A DNA stretch of 64,000 nucleotides from Segatella copri (GCF_019127135.1 NZ_JAHOEA010000003.1:62001-126000); one strand, 5' to 3'. Counted from the stretch's first letter, positions 49,265 through 58,340 are shown. Translations and numbers: made by a program. The notes: a model not told the origin generated them from the letters alone.

Positions 49265-49783
49265 TTACTCAGGACGCTCGCCCAATGTCTTAAGCACACC
49301 ATGAATAGTGTTGCTTCCTGATTGAAGAGCTGAAACAACGTTCTTTGCAGGTGACTGGAGCAAAGCAACAATCTCTGCGATAACTTCGTTCTTGCTCTTG
49401 AGAGCTGAAAGTTCAGCAAGTTTATCAGCGCCAACATAGAAGCTTTCCTCTGCATAAGCAGCCTTCAATGTTGGAACATCTTCCTTGTCATATTCCTTCA
49501 ACAACTTAGCTGGTACATTAGCTGTATTAGCAAACATTACAGCAGTAGTACCCTTCAAGTAGCCATAGAGCTCAGAGAAATCGATATCTGAAGCCTCGAA
49601 CGCCTTGTGAAGCAAGGAATTCTTAACAACAACCATCTTAATCTCGCTCTGGAAGCACTTACGACGGAGTGCGCTTGTCTTCTCTGCATTCAATCCTGTA
49701 ACATCTACAAGATAGAAATGAGGAAACTCCTGCAACTTCTGTCCAAGTTCAGCGATAATAGTATCTTTAACTTCTTTCTTCAT
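49265..49783 (-). CDS. rplJ: 50S ribosomal protein uL10
   Basis: 172 residues; stalk base. MKKEVKDTIIAELGQKLQEF, FYLVDVTGLNAEKTSALRRK and YLKGTTAVMFANTANVPAKL are conserved; the C-terminal helix binds L7/L12 dimers. In E. coli L10 represses this pair; no leader was identified. It lies 18 nt after rplA. Confidence 0.96.
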   Translation of the reverse strand: MKKEVKDTIIAELGQKLQEFPHFYLVDVTGLNAEKTSALRRKCFQSEIKMVVVKNSLLHKAFEASDIDFSELYGYLKGTTAVMFANTANVPAKLLKEYDKEDVPTLKAAYAEESFYVGADKLAELSALKSKNEVIAEIVALLQSPAKNVVSALQSGSNTIHGVLKTLGERPE

Positions 49784-49801
49784 TTTACAAAACTTTTAGA
49801 G

Positions 49802-50494
49802 TTATTCAACTGATTTAGGATCAATCTTGATACCCTTACTCATAGTGCTAGAAATAAAGATACTCTTGATATATGTACCTTTAGCAGCAGCAGGCTTCAA
49901 CTTGATAACTGTGTTGATGAACTCCTTAGCATTTCCATAAATCTGCTCAGGTGTCATGCCAACCTTACCGATTGAAGTGTGGATAATACCAGCCTTATCA
50001 ACCTTAAAGTCAATCTTACCTTGCTTAACTTCCTTTACTGCCTTAGCAACATCCATAGTTACAGTGCCACTCTTAGGGTTAGGCATCAAACCACGAGGAC
50101 CGAGTACACGACCCAAAGGACCAATCTTACCCATGCAAGAAGGCATTGTGATGATGACATCAATATCTGTCCAACCACCCTTAATCTTCTCAACGTATTC
50201 GTCAAGACCTACATAATCAGCACCTGCTTCCTTAGCAGCAGCTTCCTGATCAGGAGTACAGAGTGCGAGCACGCGAGTAACCTTACCTGTTCCGTTTGGC
50301 AATGAAACAACGCCACGAACCATCTGGTTAGCCTTACGTGGATCAACACCTAAGCGTACATCAATATCAAGAGATGCATCAAATTTGGTAGTTGTAATTT
50401 CCTTTACCAACTCTGAAGCCTCCTTCAATGTGTATGCCTTCCCTGCTTCAACCTTATCAGCTACTGATTTTTGATTTTTTGTCAGTTTACTCAT
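49802..50494 (-). CDS. rplA: 50S ribosomal protein uL1
   Basis: 230 residues; L1 stalk, controls E-site tRNA release. [40 protein letters not shown] and [20 protein letters not shown] are typical. It lies 21 nt after rplK. Confidence 0.96.
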   Translation of the reverse strand: MSKLTKNQKSVADKVEAGKAYTLKEASELVKEITTTKFDASLDIDVRLGVDPRKANQMVRGVVSLPNGTGKVTRVLALCTPDQEAAAKEAGADYVGLDEYVEKIKGGWTDIDVIITMPSCMGKIGPLGRVLGPRGLMPNPKSGTVTMDVAKAVKEVKQGKIDFKVDKAGIIHTSIGKVGMTPEQIYGNAKEFINTVIKLKPAAAKGTYIKSIFISSTMSKGIKIDPKSVE

Positions 50495-50515
50495 TTTTCT
50501 AATTGAAGTTTTAAA

Positions 50516-50956
50516 TTATTTACCAGGGAAGTCCCCTTTTACAGTAATACCCATACTTCTTGCAGTACCAGCGATGAGCTTCATAGCTGATTCTACAGTA
50601 AAGCAGTTCAAGTCCTTCATCTTATCCTCAGCGATTACCTTTACCTGATCCCAAGTAAGAGAAGCAACCTTCTGACGATTAGGCTGTGCAGAACCTGACT
50701 TGATTTTGGCAGCCTCTTTCAATTGAACTGCAGCAGGTGGAGTCTTGATAATAAAATCAAAAGACTTGTCAGTATAATAAGTAATAACTACTGGCAACAC
50801 TTTACCTGCTTTGTCCTGGGTACGGGCGTTGAATTCCTTGCAGAATCCCATAATATTAATACCCTTAGAACCCAATGCAGGTCCTACTGGAGGTGAAGGA
50901 TTCGCAGCGCCACCTTTAATCTGTAATTTGATTAATCCAGCAACTTCTTTAGCCAT
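50516..50956 (-). CDS. rplK: 50S ribosomal protein uL11
   Basis: 146 residues; GTPase-centre protein. [40 protein letters not shown], and the rRNA-binding C-terminal domain ending [15 protein letters not shown]. It lies 58 nt after nusG. Confidence 0.97.
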   Translation of the reverse strand: MAKEVAGLIKLQIKGGAANPSPPVGPALGSKGINIMGFCKEFNARTQDKAGKVLPVVITYYTDKSFDFIIKTPPAAVQLKEAAKIKSGSAQPNRQKVASLTWDQVKVIAEDKMKDLNCFTVESAMKLIAGTARSMGITVKGDFPGK

Positions 50957-51014
50957 TTCTTTGTTAATATTTAAAATTGAAACTTATAAGGAATAACAAT
51001 CTCGTAACAGAATA

Positions 51015-51557
51015 CTATTCCTTTTCTACTTGCATAAAACCTAATTCCAACGGAGTTTTACGTCCGAAGATCTTAACCGTAACTTTCAGCTTATGCTTTT
51101 CAGCATTAACCTCTTCAACGATTCCGCTGAAACCACTGAATGGACCTTCCATAACCTTAACGGTATCATTAACCAAGTAAGGACAATCAAGATTCTCCTC
51201 GAACTCAGTCTCCTCTGCAGAACCCAGCATACGATTGATATCGCGCTGTGGAACTGGTGTTGGTTCATCCAAACCTCCAAGGAAACCCAAAACATTAGGG
51301 AGGAAACGCAACGTATGCGCTACATCGCCCTTCAGTTTGGCCTCCACAAAAACATAACCTGGAAGAGAAACTTTTTCTTTAACAACTCTCTTTCCATTAC
51401 GCACAGTTGCATGCTTCTCAACTGGTATCAACACCTGAGAAACATTTGCTGCTAGTAAGTCATTGTGCTTCATTTCAGCTTCGATGTATTCTTTCACCTT
51501 GGCTTCCTTGCCACTTACGGCTTTAAGCACATACCATTTATTTCCTGCGTCTGCCAT
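51015..51557 (-). CDS. nusG: Transcription termination/antitermination protein NusG
   Basis: 180 residues. The NGN domain starts KWYVLKAVSGKEAKVKEYIE, with PGYVFVEAKLKGDVAHTLRF and PNVLGFLGGLDEPTPVPQRD; the KOW domain is NDTVKVMEGPFSGFSGIVEE. It couples RNA polymerase to ribosomes (via uS10) or Rho. It lies 12 nt after secE. Confidence 0.96.
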   Translation of the reverse strand: MADAGNKWYVLKAVSGKEAKVKEYIEAEMKHNDLLAANVSQVLIPVEKHATVRNGKRVVKEKVSLPGYVFVEAKLKGDVAHTLRFLPNVLGFLGGLDEPTPVPQRDINRMLGSAEETEFEENLDCPYLVNDTVKVMEGPFSGFSGIVEEVNAEKHKLKVTVKIFGRKTPLELGFMQVEKE

Positions 51558-51569
51558 TTCCTTAAAAAA

Positions 51570-51758
51570 TTAACCTGGATAAACTACACCCATAAAGGCT
51601 TTGAAAATAGAATCCATCGCGAACACAACAAGTGCAATGACTAGGGAAGCAGATAATACAACCATTGCACTATGAGTAAGTTCGGCACGTGATGGCCAAG
51701 TAGTCTTATGCGCAAGTTCATCGTAACATGCCTTGCAATAATTTACTATTTTATTCAT
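51570..51758 (-). CDS. secE: Preprotein translocase subunit SecE
   Basis: 62 residues: amphipathic N-terminal helix (YCKACYDELAHKTTWPSRAE) then one membrane helix (AMVVLSASLVIALVVFAMDS) and FKAFMGVVYPG. The short single-helix form is normal outside gammaproteobacteria. It lies between tRNA-Trp and nusG, as in many bacteria. Confidence 0.95.
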   Translation of the reverse strand: MNKIVNYCKACYDELAHKTTWPSRAELTHSAMVVLSASLVIALVVFAMDSIFKAFMGVVYPG

Positions 51759-51774
51759 ATTATCTTCTATTTAG

Positions 51775-51847
51775 CACGGGTTGAAGGGCTCGAACCCTCG
51801 ACACCTGGTTTTGGAGACCAGTGCTCTACCAACTGAGCTAAACCCGT
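51775..51847 (-). tRNA. trnW: tRNA-Trp (CCA)
   Basis: The minus strand folds as a cloverleaf: acceptor ACGGGTT/AACCCGT, D arm with GCTCAGTTGGTAGAGC, anticodon loop CTCCAAA (anticodon CCA), T arm GAGGGTTCGAGCCCTT. 73 nt, with no encoded CCA end. It lies between tuf and secE. Confidence 0.95.
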
Positions 51848-51851
51848 AGAA

Positions 51852-51880
51852 AGACTCCCACTCCCTTAGGAGGGGAGTCT
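51852..51880 (-). terminator. Hairpin between tuf and tRNA-Trp
   Basis: AGACTCCC and GGGAGTCT form an 8-bp stem with an inner CTCC/GGAG; TTTCT follows on the minus strand. It would reduce read-through from tuf into tRNA-Trp, secE and nusG, or serve as a processing signal. Confidence 0.7.
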
Positions 51881-51910
51881 GATATATATAGCAAATTAGA
51901 TAAATCTAAA

Positions 51911-53107
51911 TTACTTGATATCGTCGAGAATTGTTGTAATCTGACCAGAACCTACTGTACGACCACCCTCACGGATAGCGAAACGAAGACCCTCGTTCAA
52001 AGCAACCTTGTAGATCAACTCTACCTCAATCTCTACGTTATCACCAGGCATTACCATCTCAACTCCCTCTGGAAGCTTGATTTCACCTGTACAGTCCATA
52101 GTACGGAGATAGAACTGAGGACGATACTTGTTACCGAATGGAGTATGACGGCCACCCTCTTCCTTCTTCAATACATAGATAGAAGCCTTGAAGTGATCGT
52201 GAGGAGTAATAGCACCTGGGTGTACAACTACCATACCACGCTTAACCTCAGCCTTATCGATACCACGGAGAAGCAAACCTACGTTATCACCAGCTTCACC
52301 CTCAGCAAGAATCTTACGGAACATCTCAACACCAGTAATAACTGACTTCTTGTCCTCACCAAGACCGAGCAACTGAACTTCGTCACCTACCTTGCAACGA
52401 CCTGTCTCAATACGACCTGTAGCAACAGTACCACGACCTGTAATTGAGAATACATCCTCGATAGGCATCAAGAATGGCTTATCAATCTCGCGCTCTGGCT
52501 CCTGAATCCACTCATCAACTGTATCCATCAAAGTCTCAACAGACTTAACCCACTTCTCAACACCATTCAAAGCACCGAGAGCAGAACCACGTACAATTGG
52601 AGTATCCTCCTCGTAACCATACTGCTCGAGGATTTCGCGAAGCTCCATCTCAACGAGCTCAAGCATCTCCTCATCATCAACCATATCGCACTTGTTCAAG
52701 AAAACAACCAAGCGAGGTACGTTTACCTGACGTGCAAGAAGTACGTGCTCACGTGTCTGTGGCATAGGACCATCAGTAGCAGCACAAACCAAGATTGCAC
52801 CATCCATCTGAGCAGCACCAGTAACCATGTTCTTTACATAGTCAGCGTGTCCCGGACAGTCAACGTGTGCATAGTGACGCTTTGCTGTCTCATACTCGAT
52901 GTGAGCAGAGTTGATAGTGATACCACGCTCTTTCTCCTCAGGAGCATTATCAATCTGATCGAATGACTTAACTGCCTCAGATGTACCGAGCTTCTCGTTC
53001 AATACCTTAGAGATAGCAGCGGTCAGAGTAGTCTTACCATGGTCAACATGACCAATTGTACCAATGTTAACATGCGGTTTGGTACGCACGAATTCTTCTT
53101 TAGCCAT
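51911..53107 (-). CDS. tuf: Elongation factor Tu
   Basis: 398 residues; delivers aminoacyl-tRNA to the ribosome. G1 [11 protein letters not shown]3 DCPGHADY, G4 NKCDMVD, domain [22 protein letters not shown] and the end [13 protein letters not shown] are intact. Codon use is that of a very abundant protein. It lies about 70 nt after tRNA-Thr(GGT) and is probably co-transcribed with the four tRNAs. Confidence 0.98.
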   Translation of the reverse strand: MAKEEFVRTKPHVNIGTIGHVDHGKTTLTAAISKVLNEKLGTSEAVKSFDQIDNAPEEKERGITINSAHIEYETAKRHYAHVDCPGHADYVKNMVTGAAQMDGAILVCAATDGPMPQTREHVLLARQVNVPRLVVFLNKCDMVDDEEMLELVEMELREILEQYGYEEDTPIVRGSALGALNGVEKWVKSVETLMDTVDEWIQEPEREIDKPFLMPIEDVFSITGRGTVATGRIETGRCKVGDEVQLLGLGEDKKSVITGVEMFRKILAEGEAGDNVGLLLRGIDKAEVKRGMVVVHPGAITPHDHFKASIYVLKKEEGGRHTPFGNKYRPQFYLRTMDCTGEIKLPEGVEMVMPGDNVEIEVELIYKVALNEGLRFAIREGGRTVGSGQITTILDDIK

Positions 53108-53176
53108 AGCTTTTCTTTTTATTTATATAAATGAATAATCTGTTCCTCTACCATCCTAAAGCATCTAGAACGATAG

Positions 53177-53248
<72 letters not shown>

Positions 53249-53262
53249 AAGTTAATAAATTG

Positions 53263-53335
53263 AGCGGAAAACGGGGCTCAAACCCGCGACCCCCAGCTTG
53301 GAAGGCTAGTGCTCTATCAACTGAGCTATTTCCGC
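53263..53335 (-). tRNA. trnG: tRNA-Gly (TCC)
   Basis: Minus-strand cloverleaf: acceptor GCGGAAA/TTTCCGC, D arm AGCTCAGTTGATAGAGC, anticodon loop CTTCCAA (anticodon TCC), T arm CGGGTTTGAGCCCCG. 73 nt. 14 nt upstream of tRNA-Thr(GGT). Confidence 0.93.
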
Positions 53336-53348
53336 TTATCAAAGAAAG

Positions 53349-53430
53349 TGGGTAGTGATGGATTCGAACCACCGAAGGCATAGCCAGCAGATTTACAGTC
53401 TGCCCCATTTGGCCACTCTGGTAACTACCC
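53349..53430 (-). tRNA. trnY: tRNA-Tyr (GTA)
   Basis: Minus-strand class II tRNA: acceptor GGGTAGT/ACTACCC, anticodon stem CAGA/TCTG with loop CTGTAAA (anticodon GTA), a long variable arm (GCTATGCCTTC) and T arm GGTTCGAATCC. 82 nt. Confidence 0.93.
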
Positions 53431-53447
53431 AAACTTTTCTTTTTCTG

Positions 53448-53521
53448 AGCCTCTTGTCGGATTCGAACCAACGACCCCGAGATTACAAATCACGTGCTCT
53501 GGCCAACTGAGCTAAAGAGGC
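53448..53521 (-). tRNA. trnT: tRNA-Thr (TGT)
   Basis: Minus-strand cloverleaf: acceptor GCCTCTT/AAGAGGC, D arm AGCTCAGTTGGCCAGAGC, anticodon loop TTTGTAA (anticodon TGT), T arm GTTGGTTCGAATCCGAC. 74 nt. First gene after the promoter at 53573-53602. Confidence 0.93.
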
Positions 53522-53522
53522 A

Positions 53523-53579
53523 ATCTTTGCAGCCGCAATACGGCTAAATTTCCATCTATCGGAAAACGGCTGCAAAGAT
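53523..53579 (-). promoter_or_regulatory. 13-bp inverted repeat in the tRNA-tuf leader
   Basis: ATCTTTGCAGCCG (53523-53535) and CGGCTGCAAAGAT (53567-53579) are exact complements. The promoter-side arm includes most of the -7 box. An inner AGCCG-CAATA-CGGCT hairpin (53531-53545) shares the left arm, so alternative pairings exist. The left arm would be in the leader RNA or 5' trailer cut off by RNase P. Confidence 0.75.
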
Positions 53580-53602
53580 ACAACTATTTTTTGAATCAAC
53601 AA
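53573..53602 (-). promoter_or_regulatory. Promoter of the tRNA-tuf cluster
   Basis: Minus-strand TTG (53600-53602), a 19-nt spacer and TATCTTTG (53573-53580). It is followed by a ~45-nt leader before tRNA-Thr(TGT). The spacer shares 17 nt with the region upstream of rpsM. Confidence 0.85.
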
Positions 53603-53620
53603 AATTTTTTCGAGTTTTTT

Positions 53621-53920
53621 TTATCGATTCCTTGATTTTTCTTTAAATTTGGTCAATTGAACCTTCATTGAGTCCACTGCCTGGTCAATTCCTTCCTCAA
53701 AAGTGTCACATGTCTTTTCCACGAACAACTTGGTTCCAGGGACAGCAACTTCCAGATGAACTTCCTTATTCAAGGCAGTAGCAGGCTTCACGACCTTTAA
53801 TTGCACCTCTACTTTCTGTATATCTTCAAAAGTTTTTTCTAACTTGGCGACTTTCTTTTCGATAAACGCCTGTAACTTCTCGGTAGCGTCGAAGTGAATC
53901 GACTGAATCTTAATTTCCAT
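53621..53920 (-). CDS. hpf: Ribosome hibernation-promoting factor, short form (HPF/RaiA)
   Basis: 99 residues from MEIKIQSIHFDATEKLQAFI. The ATG four codons upstream is less likely because a GGAGG, rare in this genome, lies 5 nt before the chosen ATG. Seen: EKKVAKLEKTFEDIQKVEVQ and KEVHLEVAVPGTKLFVEKTC. It lacks the C-terminal dimerisation domain of long HPF. It binds the 30S decoding region in stationary phase. It lies 23 nt after xerC and just upstream of the tRNA-tuf promoter. Confidence 0.9.
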   Translation of the reverse strand: MEIKIQSIHFDATEKLQAFIEKKVAKLEKTFEDIQKVEVQLKVVKPATALNKEVHLEVAVPGTKLFVEKTCDTFEEGIDQAVDSMKVQLTKFKEKSRNR

Positions 53921-53943
53921 AGTTACCTCCATTTTTTAAAAGG

Positions 53944-54828
53944 TTACGCCCGTGGATGGGCTTCAATATAAACTCGTTTCAACTGTTCAAACGTTGTATG
54001 CGTATAAATCTCGGTCGTCGAGAGTTTCGCATGTCCTAACAGTCTTTTCAAACTTTCAATTCCAGCACCATGATTCAACATCGCTGTAGCAAACGTATGT
54101 CTCAACACGTGCGGACTTTTCTTTTTCAACGAGCAAACCCTTGCGAGGTTCTCCTTCACGATTTCTCTGACTTGAACCGGACTCATCCGTCCGCCTCTAT
54201 CCGCAAGCAAAAGAGCTCCAGACCTAACCTTCACCCTTTGTACTCTTAGAGCCAAATATTCTGAAAGAGCATTTTTAAGCTCGTCACCAAAAGGAACTAT
54301 ACGCTGTTTATTTCCCTTACCCGTAATCTTTATCTCTTTTTTGATAAAGCTCACATCGTCAACATCAAGTCCTATCAACTCCGACAATCGCATCCCCGTC
54401 TCATAGAACAATATTATAATAGTACGTGCGCGTACATTATTATAATCATCGCCCCACATTTTCCTGTCAAGCAACTCATCCATCTCATTTTCTTTCAAGA
54501 ATTGAGGCAGCGGTTTACTTTCCTTAGGCCCTTTGAGACTATGAGCAGGATCCGACTTCACATAATGTCTGACTAAAGCAAACCGATAGAACATTTTCAA
54601 AGCACTCAACCGACGATTAACCGAGGTTGCTTTATTACCTGCATCTATCATATGCTCCATCCAGTTGCGAATCATATCAGAATCAACAGATTCCCAAGTG
54701 AAGGATTCAGACAAGTTCCTAGCATATTGCTCAAAGAGTTTCAAATCTTCGCGATAGTTTTCTACCGTCCTCTGCGACCTGTTCAGTTCAGAGCGCAAAT
54801 ATTCCAAGAACTTATCTATACTCAACAT
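53944..54828 (-). CDS. xerC: Tyrosine recombinase XerC
   Basis: A 294-residue site-specific recombinase that resolves chromosome dimers at dif. The SAM-like N-terminal domain (FLEYLRSELNRSQRTVENYR) is followed by the catalytic domain with all six residues visible: Arg147 (GMRLSE), Lys171 (TGKGNK), His240 and Arg243 (HVLRHTFA), His266 (LGHAKLSTTE) and Tyr275 (IYTHTT). The housekeeping context (rpsU upstream, hpf downstream) argues against a phage integrase. XerC versus XerD cannot be settled from this sequence alone. Confidence 0.9.
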   Translation of the reverse strand: MLSIDKFLEYLRSELNRSQRTVENYREDLKLFEQYARNLSESFTWESVDSDMIRNWMEHMIDAGNKATSVNRRLSALKMFYRFALVRHYVKSDPAHSLKGPKESKPLPQFLKENEMDELLDRKMWGDDYNNVRARTIIILFYETGMRLSELIGLDVDDVSFIKKEIKITGKGNKQRIVPFGDELKNALSEYLALRVQRVKVRSGALLLADRGGRMSPVQVREIVKENLARVCSLKKKSPHVLRHTFATAMLNHGAGIESLKRLLGHAKLSTTEIYTHTTFEQLKRVYIEAHPRA

Positions 54829-54908
54829 AACGTCGTACCTTTTTCATTTCGGCAACGAAGTTACGAAAATTATTTTAAACTACCAAATTTTTTGAGGATT
54901 TTTTACTT

Positions 54909-55100
54909 TTATTCCTCGTTTGCACGCAACTGCTGTACGTAGATGGCGTGTTCCATCTTGAGACGCTTCAAAACAGAAGGCTTGTCATACTGCTGACGAG
55001 CACGAAGCTCCTTAACAACACCTGTCTTTTCGAATTTTCTCTTAAACTTCTTGAGAGCTCTCTCGATGTTCTCACCGTCTTTAACTGGTACAATAATCAT
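54909..55100 (-). CDS. rpsU: 30S ribosomal protein bS21
   Basis: 63 residues: MIIVPVKDGENIERALKKFK, RKFEKTGVVKELRARQQYDK and the basic helical end ending LRANEE. It binds near the anti-Shine-Dalgarno region of 16S rRNA. In Bacteroidota, bS21 together with bS18 and bS6 is reported to hide the anti-SD sequence, which fits the rarity of SD motifs here. Its promoter lies 76-106 nt upstream. Confidence 0.95.
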   Translation of the reverse strand: MIIVPVKDGENIERALKKFKRKFEKTGVVKELRARQQYDKPSVLKRLKMEHAIYVQQLRANEE

Positions 55101-55175
55101 TTTTTTGCTTTTAATTAATTATGTTAAACTTATGTTATTCAATGCGAAATATGGCAATGCCACAATTTGCGGGTG

Positions 55176-55206
55176 CAAAATTACATCTATTTTATCAAAC
55201 TACCAA
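55176..55206 (-). promoter_or_regulatory. Promoter of rpsU
   Basis: Minus-strand TTG (55204-55206), a 20-nt spacer and TAATTTTG (55176-55183). It probably drives rpsU-xerC-hpf. It lies close to the end of the upstream aminopeptidase gene. Confidence 0.78.
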
Positions 55207-55236
55207 GTTTTTCTTCAACTTTTTACTCTAAAATGT

Positions 55237-57024
55237 TCATTTTATGGGTTTTGTAGCGTTTTCAAGCCATATTTTCTCCTCTTCATTAAGGAAAGGAGAC
55301 AATTTTTCATAAACCAGCTGATGATAATCATTGAGCCAATCAATCTCTTCAGGCAACAACATATCAACATCTATAGGAGTTGTATCTATAGGGCAAAGTG
55401 TAAGAGGCTCTATCTGCAGGAATTTACCGAACTCTGTAGACAAGTAGTCTGAAATCAGCACCGTATTTTCTATTCTCACGCCGAACTTACCTGCCAAATA
55501 CAAACCCGGCTCATCCGTCAAGGTCATTCCAGCTCTCAAAGGTGTAGGCATCCATTCCATTCTAATTTGATGAGGGCCTTCGTGCACACAGAGATACGAA
55601 CCTACTCCATGTCCTGTACCATGCAAGAAATTATATCCTTCACGCCACATACACTCTCTTCCTACAGCATCCAATTGTGTTCCAGATGCTCCGTCGGGAA
55701 ATTTAACCAATTCCAACTGAATATGCGCTTTCAGAACCAAGGTATAAACATGCTTCATCTCTTGAGATACAGGTCCCAAAGCAATGGTACGGGTGATATC
55801 AGTAGTACCATCCTGGTATTGAGCTCCAGAGTCTATCAGAATCAAACCTTCCGGTTTCAGAACGACATCTGTTTCAGGAGTAGCCTCATAATGAACAATT
55901 GCTCCATGCTGCGCATAGCCGGCAATCGTATCAAAAGAAATATCTCTGAACAGTTTCTGTTCTGCACGCAGCGAAGTTAATTTCTCATCAATGGAAATTT
56001 CTGTTTGTCCGCCAGCCTCAACAGCAGGTTTCAGCCACTTCAAGAACTTAACCATAGCAACCCCATCTTTAAGCATCGCACTATGGTAGCCCTCTATTTC
56101 TGCTTTATTTTTCACAGCCTTCATAGCCGGAATAGGAGAACCTGCAGCAACTATTTCCTGGCATTTTACTGCTTTCCACAGATAATAGCTCGTTTCATTT
56201 CCATCTAACAGGATATTATATTCCGAATATGATTCAAGGCATTTTTCCACCTTATTATATTTATAGAGAGAAACCTGATTGTCTTGAAGATACTGTTTTA
56301 CTTCAGGAGATAATTTATTATCATCCACGAAAAGCGAAACTTTACCGCTCTCAATCAACAAATAACTTACAAATACAGGATTGCAATGAACATCTGTACC
56401 ACGAAGATTCAAAGTCCAAGCAATATCATCCAAAGCAGAAACGAGCATGCCATCTGCATGAAGTTCTCTCAAGGACTTACGGATACGGGCCACCTTAGAG
56501 ACTAGCGTTTCTCCAGCATATTCCAATGGTTGAATTTCTACAGGATTTGCAGGAAGCGAAGGACGATTCTCCCAAATCTGTGCCAAAGGGTCCAAATTAG
56601 TTCTAAGCGTAATTCCACCTAGCTTACGGAGAGAATAGATTAAATCTTTAACATAATTATAAGAGTTGACCATGCCATCAAGTCCAACCTCTGGAGACTG
56701 CACCTCCTGCAACTCTTTTTCCAACCATTCTGCGATAGTAGGCGTACCCTCTATTTTCAGCTTCATCAGCTGATATTCAGTACCTTCCAACTGTTCTTCC
56801 GCAGCCAGGAAGTAGCGGGAATCAGTCCATAAAGCAGCCGATTTCATTGTAACAACAGCAGTACCAGCCGACCCATTAAAACCAGAGATCCACTCTCTTC
56901 CCCGCCAATGGTCGGCAACATACTCACTCTGATGAGCATCAGTACTAGGGAAGATGAAAGCAGAAAGATGTTCACGCTTCATCAACTCCCTCAATCTAGC
57001 TAAGCGCAATTCGATTTCATTCAT
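55237..57024 (-). CDS. Aminopeptidase P family protein (M24)
   Basis: 595 residues from the ATG at 57024; the frame could begin at a TTG four codons upstream. It has two creatinase-like N-terminal domains (RLARLRELMKREHLSAFIFP, GFNGSAGTAVVTMKSAALWT), then the pita-bread M24 domain with metal ligands in IDSGAQYQDGTTDITRT (two Asp), FLHGTGHGVGSYL (His), MTLTDEPGLYL (Glu) and VRIENTVLI (Glu), and the extra C-terminal M24 part (LPEEIDWLNDYHQLVYEKLS). It removes N-terminal residues next to proline. Cytosolic. It is divergent from mdh. Confidence 0.92.
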   Translation of the reverse strand: MNEIELRLARLRELMKREHLSAFIFPSTDAHQSEYVADHWRGREWISGFNGSAGTAVVTMKSAALWTDSRYFLAAEEQLEGTEYQLMKLKIEGTPTIAEWLEKELQEVQSPEVGLDGMVNSYNYVKDLIYSLRKLGGITLRTNLDPLAQIWENRPSLPANPVEIQPLEYAGETLVSKVARIRKSLRELHADGMLVSALDDIAWTLNLRGTDVHCNPVFVSYLLIESGKVSLFVDDNKLSPEVKQYLQDNQVSLYKYNKVEKCLESYSEYNILLDGNETSYYLWKAVKCQEIVAAGSPIPAMKAVKNKAEIEGYHSAMLKDGVAMVKFLKWLKPAVEAGGQTEISIDEKLTSLRAEQKLFRDISFDTIAGYAQHGAIVHYEATPETDVVLKPEGLILIDSGAQYQDGTTDITRTIALGPVSQEMKHVYTLVLKAHIQLELVKFPDGASGTQLDAVGRECMWREGYNFLHGTGHGVGSYLCVHEGPHQIRMEWMPTPLRAGMTLTDEPGLYLAGKFGVRIENTVLISDYLSTEFGKFLQIEPLTLCPIDTTPIDVDMLLPEEIDWLNDYHQLVYEKLSPFLNEEEKIWLENATKPIK

Positions 57025-57086
57025 ATTTTTACGCAATTTAATGTTTAACTTATCTCAAAATAATGCATTTTGCTAATTAGAGATTA

Positions 57087-57117
57087 CAAAGATAACATTT
57101 TTAAGAATTAACAACAA
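57087..57117 (-). promoter_or_regulatory. Promoter of the aminopeptidase P gene
   Basis: Minus-strand TTG (57115-57117), a 20-nt spacer and TATCTTTG (57087-57094), about 63 nt before the ATG at 57024. Confidence 0.78.
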
Positions 57118-57158
57118 ATTTAAGCGTAAAAATATGCACGATTTACATTACTTTTTAT

Positions 57159-57166
57159 TAATTTTG
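57159..57166 (+). promoter_or_regulatory. -7 box of mdh
   Basis: TAATTTTG about 105 nt before the mdh start; no TTG at the right spacing. The leader of roughly 95 nt is AT-rich without a clear hairpin. Confidence 0.6.
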
Positions 57167-57270
57167 CGGTCGGAAAGTAAAAAGAAGGAGTTTTACAAAC
57201 TTTATTCCAAATACATTCCGCTATTTTTCAGGAGAAAAAGATTATAAACATTTAAATAAAAATTGTAGTT

Positions 57271-58263
57271 ATGAATTTTTTAACAAATGACAAACTCGTT
57301 ATCGTCGGTGCAGGCGGTATGATCGGTTCTAACATGGTTCAGAGCGCTTTGATGCTCGGTCTTACTCCAAACATCTGTCTTTATGATATCTTCGAGCCAG
57401 GTGTACATGGCGTTTTCGATGAGATTCAGCAGTGCGCATTCCCAGGTGTTAACGTAACTTATACTGTTAACCCAGAGGAGGCTTTCACTGGTGCTAAATA
57501 CATTATTTCTTCTGGTGGTGCTCCTCGTAAGGAGGGTATGACTCGTGAGGATCTTCTTAAGGGTAACTGCAAGATTGCTGCAGAATTTGGTGACAACATC
57601 AAGAAGTACTGCCCAGAGGTTGAGCACGTAGTTGTTATCTTCAACCCAGCTGACGTTACAGCTTTGACAGCATTGATTCACTCAGGTTTGAAGCCAAACC
57701 AGTTGACATCACTCGCAGCTCTCGATTCTACTCGTCTGCAGCAGGCTTTGGCCCTCGAGTTCGGTGTACAGCAGGATAAGGTTACTGGCGCTCACACTTA
57801 TGGTGGTCACGGCGAGCAGATGGCTGTATTTGCTTCTCAGGTTAAGGTTGACGGCAAGCCATTGGCAGAGATGGGTCTTTCTGACGAGCGTTGGGAAGAG
57901 ATCAAGCACCACACAGTACAGGGTGGTTCTAACATCATCAAGCTCCGCGGCCGTTCTTCATTCCAGAGCCCAGCTTACAACGCAGTTAAGATGATCGAGG
58001 CTGCTATGGGTGGTGAGAAGTTCACATTGCCAGCAGGTTGCTATGTAAACCACGACAAGCTCGGTTTCAAGAACGTAATGATGGCTATGCCTACTACTAT
58101 CGACAAGACTGGTGTTCACTTCACAGAGCCTACAGGTACTGAGGAAGAGCTCGCTAGCCTCCAGAAGTCTTACGAGCACCTTTGCAAGATGCGCGATGAG
58201 ATCGTAGAGCTCGGCATCGTTCCTCCAGTAGCTGAGTGGAAAGAGATGAACCCTAACTTGTAA
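57271..58263 (+). CDS. mdh: Malate dehydrogenase
   Basis: 330 residues; interconverts malate and oxaloacetate with NAD, part of the reductive branch to fumarate and succinate in Prevotella-type fermenters. The N-terminal Rossmann motif KLVIVGAGGMIGSNMVQSAL, the catalytic His in GAHTYGGHGEQM and the substrate Arg in GAPRKEGMTREDLL are visible. Codon use is that of a highly expressed gene, clearly different from the flanking DUF3737 gene. Single gene with a terminator. Confidence 0.92.
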   Translation: MNFLTNDKLVIVGAGGMIGSNMVQSALMLGLTPNICLYDIFEPGVHGVFDEIQQCAFPGVNVTYTVNPEEAFTGAKYIISSGGAPRKEGMTREDLLKGNCKIAAEFGDNIKKYCPEVEHVVVIFNPADVTALTALIHSGLKPNQLTSLAALDSTRLQQALALEFGVQQDKVTGAHTYGGHGEQMAVFASQVKVDGKPLAEMGLSDERWEEIKHHTVQGGSNIIKLRGRSSFQSPAYNAVKMIEAAMGGEKFTLPAGCYVNHDKLGFKNVMMAMPTTIDKTGVHFTEPTGTEEELASLQKSYEHLCKMRDEIVELGIVPPVAEWKEMNPNL

Positions 58264-58299
58264 TTCTCCGCTTCGGATTTTTAGAAGTTAACTCGATAA

Positions 58300-58340
58300 G
58301 GGCTGAATCGTGAAAATGCTTCATGATTCAGCCTTTTTCA
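58300..58340 (+). terminator. Terminator of mdh
   Basis: AGGCTGAATCGTGAA pairs with TTCATGATTCAGCCT (one G-U) around a 5-nt loop, followed by TTTTTCATTT. A small TCCG-CTT-CGGA stem with TTTTT at 58267-58282 lies just before it. The rest of the gap up to 58482 holds the DUF3737 promoter. Confidence 0.88.

Noticed and set aside
53944..54828. Phage or integrative-element integrase next to a tRNA cluster
   Set aside because: The protein has XerC length and motifs, sits in an rpsU-xerC-hpf housekeeping operon, and the tRNA genes are intact without direct-repeat copies of their 3' ends.
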